Shown one piece after another: positions 1 through 10,398 of a stretch of 64,000 nucleotides of DNA. Under the pieces are notes generated by a model. The model saw only the letters and a list, made by a program, of their open reading frames with translations. It searched no databases and was not told the origin of the DNA. The DNA is from Gnetum montanum (Eukaryota > Streptophyta > Gnetopsida > Gnetales > Gnetaceae). The position numbers and the translations under genes were made by a program. Location: NCBI GenBank assembly GCA_015680685.1, contig MNCI01007958.1, positions 125,903-189,902 of the forward strand, in the 5' to 3' direction. How positions within the stretch are numbered: position 1 is the stretch's first letter; every line of letters begins with the position of its first letter.

Positions 1-60
1 AGTCTATATGCAAGTTGAATTTTTTATAATTAATCAACTTTTTGGGAAAAAAAAAGAAAA
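1..60 (+). repeat. possible 3' tail of an older LINE
   Basis: The segment ends in a run of nine A followed by further A-rich sequence, preceded by a T-run and GGG. The 3' end of the LINE at 6,560-6,583 has the same layout (T-run, three C, then A9). It may be the tail of a related LINE lying mostly off the window. The evidence is only this short resemblance. Confidence 0.25.
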
Positions 61-271
61 AGAAAAGCTTACCCTTGCATTTTTCAGCCAACTTGTTACA
101 GGCTTCAAGTGTTAACTCTTGCTTCCTACAGGTGGGTGTTACACAATATGTTAACAAGTTTTATGCCATTGCTATTACATCCTCAAATAAAGCAAAAAAC
201 CTTGTATTATTCACCAAGGACAAAAACCATCCTCAACAACTTTAAAAAGCTTTAGTAGTGCATCTACACCA

Positions 272-281
272 ATGCTCACTA
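272..281. repeat. left target-site duplication of LINE 1
   Basis: ATGCTCACTA here is repeated exactly at 6,587-6,596, directly after the A-tail of the LINE. Ten base pairs is a plausible length for target-primed reverse transcription, although a few bases (GCT) sit between the A-run and the right copy. Confidence 0.55.
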
Positions 282-897
282 AGGAACTATGGGTGGGAGT
301 GGGAGCAAGAGAAAAAGTGAGAGGGAGAATGGGAGCAGATGTAGGGGTACCGTCAAGGACCTCAATAGGGTTCCTTGAGGCACAAGTGGGTGCACAATGC
401 ATTTTGTTTGGGGGAAGGGGGGGTGGGAATTGCTAGGAGACCATTGCAAGGATGAACCAAGAGGTCATGGACCGGGGGTGAGTAGACAGCCAAGAGGCAA
501 GATGGATGCCCCAAGTGGAGGGGGTGATGTCTAGCTCCCAAGTGTTGGGGGTGTCGATGCCATCATGTAGGAAGGCGCAACCATGAGCTTGTAGGTTAAG
601 GGCCCTCCCCAAGAGGGTCTTCGCACCATGGAGTTAAGCCTCATTGGCCGTTTCGTATCCTCTGGGTCTCAACCAAGACTTGACCTTATCCGAAGGTGGC
701 CAACTACATCCTAGGCCTTGGATAGGGTCCAAGTGAGGTTGCTCATAGGGGACCTCCTCCTGTTCGTGTTCAAGTCTCCTGAATACAAGGATTAGGTCAT
801 TTTAGAAGGGCCCTAGTTTTTTGCTGCACATGGCTTGGCTCTCACGTATTGGCACCCAAGGGCACACTAGGAAACCAAGCTATTTTCTTAGGCTCTA

Positions 898-1656
898 GTA
901 TGGTTGCAAGTCTCCAGAGTTCCATGGGAACTTTGAACGAAGGGTTTTCTAAGGACCTTGGTTGGATAGTTTGGAGAGTTTATCTTCTTTAATAAGTTTA
1001 TCATGATGAAGGAGCGCATGGGATATGCACAGTTCTGCATGTGGGGATCTTTATCCCATGAAAACCTTCTAAAGGAAGTTATCCTCAATTTGCCTTTAGG
1101 AGAGGAATGCTTGGTTGTGGAATACAAGAATGTACTACTTAGGGAGCCTACGCCTAATTGCGAAGCCCATGGACAACAGAAGGCATGTGCGACCTGCAAC
1201 AAAACCAATCACTCTACTCATGAGTGTCGATTGCATCCTCAACACCCCCCCCCCCCCCCCCCAAAAAACAAAAAAAAACAGCCGAAAGGGTCAAAAGGGA
1301 AACTTGATGACGGTAGATGGTTATTGGTTGGGAAAAAGGGGAAGGTTTCACCACTACCTTCTCCACCCACAAGGCCAGAAAAAGTTTCCTCTCCTAGTCA
1401 TGGTGAGGAACTTAGGACAAGGGTTGGAGCAAGGACTATTTCCCCTACGCCCTTTGTCTCTCCCCCTATTACAAAAGAGCTGCAATTTAGCCCTTCGGTA
1501 GGGGGTGGGGAGGGGACCACCACCCATACATCCTCTATTGTGACACTAATCATAGAAGAACAGTCTACAAGTCCATTTGCATTCTTGCTAGGGAAAGAAC
1601 TCCCACTACTAGGAGATTGGGTTTCAGCTTGTGCTCCAAGCCCCCTTTCAATCTAG
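898..1656 (+). pseudogene. LINE 1 ORF1 remnant (DUF4283 region plus CCHC zinc knuckle)
   Basis: ORF1 of plant L1 elements encodes an RNA-binding protein that packages the element RNA. From 898 the frame reads V-W-L-Q-V and later P-L-G-E-E, typical of the DUF4283-type N-terminal domain. Two stops interrupt it before 1,003, after which it is open to 1,656. A zinc knuckle of C-x2-C-x4-H-x4-C form lies at about 1,189-1,230 (C-A-T-C ... H-E-C). It is followed by a proline stretch encoded by 18 consecutive C, a Lys-rich patch and a Pro/Ser-rich tail. The true N-terminus is not recoverable. The antisense ORF at 888-1,208 is a shadow of this one. Confidence 0.65.
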
Positions 1657-1824
1657 TAGTCAGCAAAATTTTCACCGAAGATGCACAAGGCTTCCTTGTG
1701 GCGGATGAGCCAAAGTAGCCTAGCAAGCCCTACAACTGCAGATTAAAAAGACACAATTTGACATTGACCTCTGGTCCCAAAAGATCCTCAAAGAGGTCTA
1801 CAAGAAACAGTCTGTGAGTAGACC

Positions 1825-4640
1825 ATGAAGATTCTCTCCTAGAATTGCAAGGGACAAGGTACCCCTTACAAAAGAAATAACCTTAAGGAATTAGTGCAAG
1901 AAGAAAATTGTTCGATGGTATGTCTACAAGAAACCAAACTCAATAACACCAACTGTGATCTACTACAATGGCAAGGTTGGTAATGTTATTTTGGGAATTA
2001 CAGGGGATGAGCGAAAGGCTTGGCTACCTTATCCAAAACCCCCTTTGATGTGCTAGATGAATCAGATTGGAGCCTTACCATGTTCATTCTTGTGGTGGGG
2101 CTCTGGGTCACAAATTTTTACAGGCCTCAATGCTGGGGTAATAGGCTTCAAGAGATGCTTAAGGTTGCAAGGCATATCCTTGATCATCAATCCTAGCTCA
2201 TCATTGGTGATTTCAATCAATGCCTACATATGTGGGAAAAGGTCGGCCCCAGCACTGGTTCTGATTCTCCCTAGGGAAGTCAAGAGTTTCTACAAGCTCA
2301 CAATCTCTTGGATCTTGACATTCAAGGTTGTCAATTCACCTAGAGCAATAGGAGGAGAAGCCATGACTGTGTTATGTCATGCATTGACAGGGTCTGGGTC
2401 AATGCTGAGTTGCTCACAAAATATGAGTTTCTAGTTCAAGGCCGTGAACGGCAAATTTCAGACCATCATGCATTGGTCTCCTCAATCCTCCCCCTATGGA
2501 GGCCTCCACCGGCCCCTTTTCAATTTGAACATGCATTACGTAAGTTGGTCGAAGAAACCTAGGCCACATACCCTTCAACTCACATCAATCCAAAGGATTT
2601 CCTCAAACAAATACTTAACGACCTCAAGAAATGGATTAAAGCTTGCAGGCAGCTTAGAAGTATTCCTTCAAGGGAACCCAGAATACACTCCAACAATAGT
2701 TGGCTGAAATCCAATCTAGGCAGGAAAATGGGGAACACTTGGTAGAGGAAGAGCATAACTTATTGGTGGAGCTTCAAAGTTTGGCTGAGGAGGAAGAACA
2801 ATACTCAAAGGAACGATCCATAGTGCATTGGCTCAAAGAGGGTGATGGAATCTTTTTCACTACAGCCAAGGCAAATTTTTAGAGCAAAAGGATTAAAAAT
2901 ATATTCAAAGGGTAAACCAGCTTATATGAGCCCTGGGACATAGCACAAGAGATGCAAAATTATTGGGTTGAGGTCTGGTCTAGGGGAGATTCCTCCCCTC
3001 TCTCCATCCCAATTCAAAAGGTTGTTAATGATGCAGACAATATCTCCCTCATTGCCCCCATCTCAATGATGGAGGTTTCTATTGCTATGTCTTCTCTCAA
3101 GACTGCCAAAGCCCCTGGCCTTAATGGCTGGCCCATTGAAGTCTTTCAGGAATTCTTTGATGTTTTGGGGCAAAACATATTGGACACCTTCAATCTCATG
3201 CTAAAATGGGGACAAGTTAGAAAGGAGATCAACTGCTCTAGGATTGTCTTGTTGCCAAAGATCCCTAATCCCAGGCTAGCTTCATAAAGGGCAAGTTCAT
3301 TCAAGATCAAATTATCCTGCTGCAAGAAGTGATACATTCCATCCAACGAACTAAATTCCCTGGTATGTGCATTAAGTTAGATATTGCTAAAGCTTATGAT
3401 ACTATCCAATGGAAGGTGCTCCAGGAGGTCATGCTTAAAAAAGGGATTCATCAGCACTCTATGGATCTCTGGATTAACATCCAGACAACTAGCGCCTATT
3501 CCTTTGATCTATTTGGATGTTTCTGAGGGTTTTCCTTCCCCACCAGGGGGTTACGTCAAGGGGACCCTTTATCCCCATGCCTTTTTATCATTGAATGAAT
3601 ACCATGAAATCTTATTTTAGGGAGAAGGGTGTCCAAGGGCTCAGCATTGCAGACACCACCTACATTACCAAACACTATACTGATGATACCATCATCATGA
3701 CCCGAGTTGCTATGCCTCAAGCGTTAGACATTAATCGTGCCCTACACCATAAGGCTTAAGAAATTGGTTTGCAACCAAATTAGGGGAAGTCTACAATGCA
3801 TTTCTTCCACATGAAGGAGCTAATTCAATAGCAGGTGTGTCAGTCTCTTGGGATTTTACTAGGTACAGGGCATGATTACCATTTGGGCATTCCCATGTTT
3901 GCCTGGAACAGGCTATCTACTTGGATGCAATTGATTCAACACCTCCTTTCTCGGGTGGGACATTGAACAGCTCGATTTCTTGTGCGTAAAGGTAAGATCT
4001 TTCTGGCCACTTCTATTTTTTTGGCCATTACTTACTATGTAGCTTCAATTGCCACTCCACCCATGGGGGTGATCAACAAAATCAACCAAATCATTAGAAA
4101 CTTTGTCTAGTCTGGGGGTAAAGGAGGAACCCACCTACACCTGGTGTGCTGGGATACAATGGACAAGCCCAAATCAGCAAGGGGCCTACATGTACTAAAA
4201 TTTGAAGACGTCCTCTTGATGGGACACCAAAACATCATCAATCAGCTTATGCAAAATTCTAGGAGTAAACTGCAATGGGCACACATCATGGCAACCAAGT
4301 ACACACCATGGGTGGCAACACCTAGGGATTCCCATGTTTGGCAGAATATTTGCACCCATGCTAACAAACTTCTCCAAGGGGGAATGATGGGACTAGAGCC
4401 TAGAGACACCATCAAATTCAAATATCTGACGTAGGATAGCTGGTGGCACATGTGGAAGGGGTGGCTTCCTAAAAAAATTAAATGCTTTGCATGGCCGATT
4501 ACCCATGGTGCCTTGTTGATTCGTACAAGGCTCAAGGCACATGGGGTCATTAATAATGACAACTGTCCATTTTATAATGCATGCAGGGAGTCCACCATAC
4601 ATCTCTTTTGACGTTGCCTGTTCACCATGGCGATCTGGGC
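1825..4640 (+). pseudogene. LINE 1 ORF2 remnant: endonuclease, reverse transcriptase, zf-RVT
   Basis: ORF2 normally nicks the target and copies the RNA into it. The endonuclease/exonuclease/phosphatase domain starts at the ATG at 1,825 with M-K-I-L-S-stop-N-C. The stop at 1,840 replaces the conserved Trp, and the catalytic Q-E-T-K motif follows at about 1,930. The reverse transcriptase lies in pieces: A-P-G-L-N-G-W-P near 3,110, K-L-D-I-A-K-A-Y-D near 3,375, and the active site as Y-T-D-D at 3,676-3,687 (usual Y-A-D-D). A zf-RVT block is read at 4,441-4,640 with paired Cys and a final H-x-F, R-C. Frameshifts and in-frame stops (for example TAG 4,108 at an expected Trp) rule out function. Confidence 0.75.
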
Positions 4641-4663
4641 AACCATAGGCACTAAACCCCACC

Positions 4664-6230
4664 ATGCGTGTCTCTAATGACTCTTTCACAACGGCCATTC
4701 TATGGAACATCCAGAAGGCCCGTAATGCAAAACTTTTTAGAGCTTTTCCACCTATTGCTCCTGCAAATATAGCTCTTTTGGTGCACAAATTATGGGTCGA
4801 CGCAACTGCAATCATGGGGGTCACACCAACATTTGAACTAGAGGTGGAGGAATATCGACAAAAGCATCAACTATGGAACATTGTGATGAAGATGGGCTGT
4901 GCCGATCTCCTACCACTTCTCGTTGGCAAACCAGAGGTCCCAGATGCTAGTTTCTATAGGCAATGGCAAGGGACTCTACAACTTTTAGGGGGGTTCATAT
5001 CAATTTGACCGAGGAAGCACTGGCAAACTACCTAGGGGTGCCGATGATAGGCAAGGTTAGTCTTCCTATTGGATGGGATTTACAATATGTTGAGGGCTTC
5101 TTCTCAAGTAATATCCCCAAAATCATTAGTGGGCAAGTCTTGAGATCTACACTGCACAACCCCCCCCCCCCCCCCTCGAGCCCCCAAAAGCCTTTGGTAG
5201 GAAGTAGCCAAGCTTGTGGATCAGTACTTTGTGCAATCCAGCAATCTCTAGAAACTACAAGGGGTACATTTTTCTGTTTTTGCGATGCATGAAGACTGTC
5301 ATAATAGTCAATATTGCCAAGTTTTTCTTGGCATCGCTACGCCATGAGCAAAGGGCACAACACTCTAGCCTTATTCTGGCCCTCTAGCAAGCTGTGTAGC
5401 CCTTGATCCCTCCAGATCACTCTATCCTTTTTACTTGGGTTTATGGTCAATGATACCTGTTAGAAGGAGCTTCGTCATCTTTGATGCCAACTCCAAGGGT
5501 TTCTAGTGAATTGTCCTCCACTCATCGTCAAGAGGTGCACGAGCTACCATTGGAGGTTGAAACCATGAAACAAGAGATGCTGGCCGAGTTTGAAAAAAAA
5601 AAACTCTGCTAGACAATGGTGAACACTGTAGCTAGGGTCAGACAAGAGGAGAGAATCAAGTGGCAGGCTGTAATTTTACAACAAGCCCTTGACATCCAAG
5701 CTAGGGCCCAAGCTAAGCACCTTAAAGTTCTGGGGGAAGTTGAAGAACATCACTGCCAGCACGAACGATAAGAGGCTACCATCTAGCAAGAGAGGAAGGA
5801 GGAGCTAAGGAGGGAGATCTGGACAAAAATCCTCAGAGAGGAGGAAGACAAGAAACTTCTCATGGACAAAGTGCAAAGGGCTAGGGCACTCCAAGAAGAA
5901 TAACAAATGAGCGCTAGGTTGGACCATGTCCACGAATCAAAAGCGAGGCACTAGCTACAAGAAGGGTGTTGCCACTACATGGTTATGGATATCAATAGGA
6001 GCGTGGCTTGGACTACCCTACAATGCTACATCCACTCGATTACTACTGGTTTCTACCCTGACAAGACAGAAAATCAACCTCCAAAGGTACAGAGAATGAA
6101 GGAAGAAGAATTCCTTTGGTTCCAACAAGTTGCTACTTTTATGGCTTCACAACACCAACTAGAAATCCTCAACAAGATTCACTCTAGGGTGCAACCTAGA
6201 TGTGCCTGCTCCAGTCTACCCCATAACAAT
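4664..6230 (+). pseudogene. LINE 1 3' region: RNase-H-like tail, accessory-type domain and coiled coil
   Basis: From 4,664 the reading A-I-L-W-N-I-Q-K-A-R-N resembles the C-terminal region after zf-RVT in plant LINEs. From about 4,970 a different module begins with G-V-H-I-N-L-T-E-E-A-L and Y-L-G-V-P. This is the style of an accessory protein often carried by plant LTR retrotransposons (compare 17,056-19,426 and 25,650-28,330). From about 5,530 to 5,960 the reading is rich in Glu, Lys, Arg and Gln with few helix breakers, suggesting a coiled coil. It then has a short open stretch to 6,230. A 16-base C-run at 5,160 interrupts it. Stops are present. Such a module is not a usual LINE part, so it may be an acquired segment; a nested fragment is the alternative. 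Confidence 0.45.
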
Positions 6231-6586
6231 TGAGGCACCCCTACTTCTATTATTTGTTGGCCTGTGCCTGGTTGGGCTTTTTTTGGTCTATTTCTGGGCT
6301 CTGGTTTTCTCTTGCTGAACTATTTTCCCTCTATTTTGGTGACCCCAATAAAACAAGTAATGTTGCAATTGGGCCACTTTCAGTGGGTCATTTTGTTTTG
6401 CCCATTAAGCCTTGTCTTTGGGGTCTAGGGGTGGCTCCCTAGTGCATATGGCTTGTGTTTCAGGGGTACTTATCCCTAAGGATGGCTAGGGGATTGTCTC
6501 CAGTGCTTTTTGGATATGGATCCTTGTTTGTACATATTCTTTTATTTAATTTAATCCAACCTGACCTTTTTCCCAAAAAAAAAGCT

Positions 6587-6596
6587 ATGCTCACTA
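6587..6596. repeat. right target-site duplication of LINE 1
   Basis: Exact copy of the 10 bp at 272-281, three bases after the A-tail of the LINE. Confidence 0.55.
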
Positions 6597-6844
6597 CCAT
6601 GCTTACAAATCCCCATACAACAAAGATCACTTCCCAACAAAAACACTACTTATGTACTTTTCCTTTAAGGATATAACACTAACCCTAAAAATAGATGGAC
6701 CCCACACTATTATTTTAACGGTCATAACACAAAGTAATTGGAACATAAAACTATTTGGCTATATGTACCCCCAAGACATATAGCAAACACAATACTTTCG
6801 TAAAACTTAAGCAAAACATAACAATGTTATATCAACATACCCCT

Positions 6845-6905
6845 TGGAATCAAACCTGTGACTTGCAAACCATAAGCCATATGCTTTAACAAAGTGAGCA
6901 ATGCC
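6845..6905 (-). repeat. tRNA-like sequence with a B-box match, possible SINE relic
   Basis: On the minus strand GGTTTGATTCC matches the RNA polymerase III B-box consensus GGTTCRANTCC closely. It is preceded by an anticodon-arm-like stretch. The A-box is degenerate and no full cloverleaf can be drawn, so it is not called as a tRNA gene. Confidence 0.35.
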
Positions 6906-8500
6906 TCATGAATAAGGTAAGTTTATATTATTACCTAGAACACCACAATAAAACATAACCTATTATAACATAGTGTTAAAGGAAGATTTGACTTCATTCT
7001 AAAAATTTGAACATAATTACTAACATATGATAGAATATATGGTCTGATGAGATCATTGTCATGTCATTTATTTTAGTTTGATGTTGTTTTATGTTGTGGA
7101 CCATGTCTAAGTGTTTACATCTCTTTAATTTTAATTTATATGTCTAGAGTAATGTGAGTCATGTCTCTTTCCTTTATGCAGACCCACACGTCAAAATTAG
7201 ATGATTAGATGTAATCCCAAATGAATGAGTTGGGGGAATGCCCTCTCTCCACTCTTATAAATTGAACCTCACAATGAAAAATGTCATGCTATGTTTGTAT
7301 TGATACCGCAAGTTTGGGATGAATGTCATGCTGCTAAAATGAAAAATTAATAAAGGTTCATTTTTCTGCAAAAAATTGCTTCAAGTTTACTTCAATTTCA
7401 TGCTACACTTTGCTTGGTTTTAGCTAGATTATAATTCATATGTTTTAAAATTGAAATTTTCTACAAGCTAAACGAATCAATTTAATGTTTCATGTTTCAA
7501 CCCTATGAACTATTGAATGCATGTTAAAATCTCTTGAGTTAGAACATTTAATGAAGAATATTGTATTGCATGCCACTTTAGGATGCATATTTCATCATTA
7601 ATATTAGATCTGAGCGATTTCCCCTAAATTTCCAGCAAGTCTAACTGTATAAATGAATGTTTCAAGATCATTTACATTGGATTTATCATGCATGTTTACG
7701 TAAGTTCAGGTCTTATGCTCTACTGAGCTTGCATGTCAAAATTAAACATACATAATTGCTTCATTGTATCAAAAATCATTAGATATAAAGTTTTTCATGT
7801 TTGTTTGCACATACAATCATCAAGAATTGTGGTTTTCTCACTTGAACTTCTTGTAATCAAATTTTTCAAAGATCTTTTAATGAACCATGTCTAATCTCAT
7901 TGTTCTCTCAACAATTTCATGCATATCCACAGGTTGCACTCCAGATCTGATCAAAATCTATCAAGAAATTTGTGTTTTCAGCTCTGATTTCATCACCCCC
8001 TGTACATTGTAACCTTGCAAATATTGCTACTTTTGGTCACAACATTCCCTCTTTTCTCACAGCACTCTTAAGAATTTTCTTGGGACAAGGCCAGGATGAT
8101 GATGACGACAACAAAGACTCAAGAATTTTCTAAGAACGTTGTGACTTTAGTTGCAACCATTTGTAGCAAGTTTCATTACAACCCCTACACAAGTCACAAT
8201 GCTCAATTTTGTCCAAAAAAAGAGGCAAAATCTCCATTCCTATCAGCTGTCCCTTCCTCCAAACCCTGACAACATAATATATTGGTGAAGCAAAATAATA
8301 CACAAGTACATTTGAACCAAAACTTTTGTTTGCTGTTGGTTGACAAGCGAAAAGGCAGCTTGTATGGTGTTTCAACTTGGAAACGTTTTTCTGTACAATT
8401 TCAATTATTTAACATTATCCAATATGAAATCTAAATCACCCTCATAATCTTTCCCTTGCTTGTCTTGGGTCTTACACACGTCCATCAAGTTCAGTGTCAA

Positions 8501-8580
8501 GCCTTCAAACCCTTGATAGAGAAATCAAACATGGCTCTGTACAAAGATAGACAAATCGCTTAACCACTAGGCTATAGCGA
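8501..8580 (-). repeat. tRNA-like sequence with an A-box match, possible SINE relic
   Basis: On the minus strand TAGCCTAGTGGTTAAG (8,574-8,559) fits the A-box of a tRNA-type promoter. A weak B-box-like GGGTTTGAAGGC follows about 50 bases later. It could be the head of a tRNA-derived SINE. No tail or target duplication was identified. Confidence 0.35.
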
Positions 8581-9345
8581 AAGCTTTTAAACGAAGACAT
8601 TTCTAGTATTAAGTTAAATTGCAATAAAGTAATGAAATTTGACAAAGTGCTAACTTAAATTGCAATGAAGTAATGAAACTTGACAAAGTACCAACCAACA
8701 CTGGAAAATTTTACAGTTGGTAGACAAATATGATGTAAACAAGCCCTAATTATCCTTTTAACCAAAACATTAGGAAATGTTACAAACCTTAACATTCAAG
8801 GCTCTAACGGTTACTAACCTTGAAACTTCACGAGATGAGGCCAATTATTTTAACAATGTTTTCAACCTAAACAACTATAACATAAAAAACATTGAAAAAG
8901 CATCGAAAGCCAACATTAACAATTATCTTAATAACAAAACAAACAATTGCACCAACTGCAAGACCAAGCAATGGTTAACAAACTAACAAATTTGAAGATT
9001 CAAATAATAATAAAACCTATGATAAACTGTCAATTGTAACATTATCAGGTTTTGCAGGGATTTTAGAAAACTAAAACGGAACTTCAGAAAGAATAACATA
9101 AAAACCACTTTATTACCTATTGATAAAATCATTGATTGGTTTCCTCTGAAGAAAGGTAAACTAGACAGATTTGATTGTAAAAGAATCTATCAATTATTAT
9201 GCTCCAGTTAAAACATAAAAAGTGAAATAAGCAATTCAAGTAAACTCATATAACATGAAGATATAAAACATAATAGAATTATAAGACTACAAATCTACCC
9301 CCAAAACAATTAAAGTAGCTAACACAGCTGGGATGTGATCCAAAC

Positions 9346-9444
9346 CGGTGCCTGTGAGACAGCCCGCAGCATCAACAAGGCCCCTAGAATATCAATGCAA
9401 AAACCAGCAATCCATGCTTTACTTAAGGCGTAAGTCCGCATCAC
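9346..9444 (-). CDS. NIPA9-like: NIPA9-like magnesium transporter, exon 2
   Basis: The 99 bp exon gives 33 residues with no stop, starting V-M-R-T-Y-A and ending A-V-S-Q-A-P. It contains the membrane segment G-F-C-I-D-I-L-G-A-L-L-M-L-R. From memory of the plant NIPA9 family (DUF803), this is the second conserved block, usually close to V-x-R-A-Y-A ... G-F-x-M-D-I-x-G-A-L-L-M-L-x-A-L-S-Q-A-P. NIPA proteins are membrane proteins proposed to carry magnesium. The acceptor is ...TGTACAAG|GTG, with a CTAAC branch-point-like motif upstream. The donor is CCG|GTTTGG. Phase is 0 on both sides and fits exon 1 exactly. The intact frame contrasts with the decayed elements around it. Confidence 0.72.
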
Positions 9445-9879
9445 CTTGTACAAGCCATATTGAAGTTAGATAAGTTTGTTAGCAACAAAAATAATACAAG
9501 AGTTTGAATTGAATGTTTAGTACACATGAAATGATTCTTCAAAAGCATATGTTTTGAAAATGCACAGGTGAAATTTGAAATTACATTCAAAGTAGCTTGA
9601 TAATATATATGAGCAGAACTGGTTGCCACCACAGTTGACTTATAATGCTTGAATGGACAACTATAGCACCCTAGAATCGACAGGCTCCTGGTTAAATGTT
9701 ATTAATCATGAATGATAGAACACACTAGAGGATAATTTCCCTTAATAACTAATGATTGCTTAGTTTTAAAATGGTTTAAAACATTGTGTGGAATTCATTT
9801 TGAATCATTAAGCAAATTAAAGCTTCTTATCAATTATAATAATACAGTGCATAAAGAGATAGAAAATGAGGGGTCATCA
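9445..9879 (-). other. intron 1, 3' native part
   Basis: AT-rich sequence between the Copia-like LTR and exon 2 with no coding signal beyond chance ORFs. It ends in the splice acceptor of exon 2. This appears to be original intron. Confidence 0.45.
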
Positions 9880-10381
9880 TCCAAAAGCACAATGCTCATC
9901 CTGTCAAAGCAGGGTCCCCAATGTTGAGCTTTAAACCCAAAACTGAAAAATAAATCCCTCATGCAATTGTTAACAGTAAACAAACATGAAATGAGGGACA
10001 AAGATTTATGTGGAAAAAAACCTTCAATGTGAAGAGAAACAACCATGGGAAAGTAGGCAGATTGTATTCTTCTTGAGAAGTGAGTTTCTTGTTACATCTA
10101 TTACCTCTCTCCCTCTCCTTTAAATAGCCTTCAGCCCCTTAATTTTAGGCATTCAATCAGTAGATTACATCAGTCAAGTCTAACAGTTAAAGGATAATGA
10201 TCAGCCTAACTGAATAGATTACATCAGTCAAGTTTGACGATTAAGGATAATGATCAGCCTAACTGAGTATCAGTGATTGATAATTAATTAGTTACATCTC
10301 ATCAATCTTACTGACTTGGAGGCCTTACCTCAAAAAGAGAACCAGTTACCCCTTATTAACTTGGAGGCCTACCTCACACTG
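9880..10381 (-). mobile_element. probable Copia LTR, minus strand, solo or fragment
   Basis: Read on the minus strand it has LTR features: a U3 with two 54 bp tandem repeats, a TTTAAA TATA-like box at about 10,118-10,123, a C/T and purine-rich leader, and a U5 block with CCATGG, GGTTTTTTTCC and ACATAAATC followed by T-rich sequence. That block is typical in style of Copia LTR ends. No polymerase gene is attached. Terminal bases and a target duplication could not be fixed, so the borders are approximate. Confidence 0.45.
10161..10267. repeat. tandem repeat, two 54 bp units
   Basis: AGATTACATCAGTCAAGT begins at 10,161 and again at 10,215. Both units end with GGATAATGATCAGCCTAACTGA. It lies in the U3-like part of the Copia-type LTR. 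A second short repeat, ACTTGGAGGCC followed by ACCTCA, occurs at about 10,315 and 10,359. Confidence 0.75.
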
Positions 10382-10398
10382 CATCCTCTCCATCGCCC

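Larger units (their letters stand above)
282..6586 (+). mobile_element. LINE 1: L1-like non-LTR retrotransposon, degenerate
   Basis: This 6.3 kb element lies in intron 2 of the NIPA9-like gene, on the opposite strand. In order it has a long 5' leader, an ORF1 remnant with zinc knuckle, an endonuclease, a reverse transcriptase, a zf-RVT domain, an RNase-H-like tail, then an unusual extra region with an accessory-type domain and coiled coil. The 3' UTR ends in A9. It is flanked by a 10 bp direct repeat. Many stops and frameshifts show it is dead. Two long C-runs (1,245-1,262 and 5,160-5,175) lie inside. Confidence 0.75.
6597..9345 (-). other. intron 2 of the NIPA9-like gene, no gene seen
   Basis: AT-rich sequence without a convincing coding frame. 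The ORFs here (for example minus 8,130-8,375 and plus 8,777-8,986) match no family I recognise and show no motif. Two tRNA-like stretches on the minus strand are listed separately. The third exon of the transporter gene was sought here and not found. Confidence 0.5.

Noticed and set aside
888-1208. Minus-strand ORF of 106 codons
   Set aside because: It lies antisense to LINE 1 ORF1, whose plus-strand reading has clear domain and zinc-knuckle motifs.
8130-8375. Minus-strand ORF of 81 codons in intron 2, tested as exon 3 of the transporter
   Set aside because: No match to the conserved NIPA9 blocks and no recognisable motif.
6845-8580. tRNA genes
   Set aside because: Only A-box or B-box type matches are seen; acceptor and anticodon stems do not pair, so they are listed as tRNA-like repeats.
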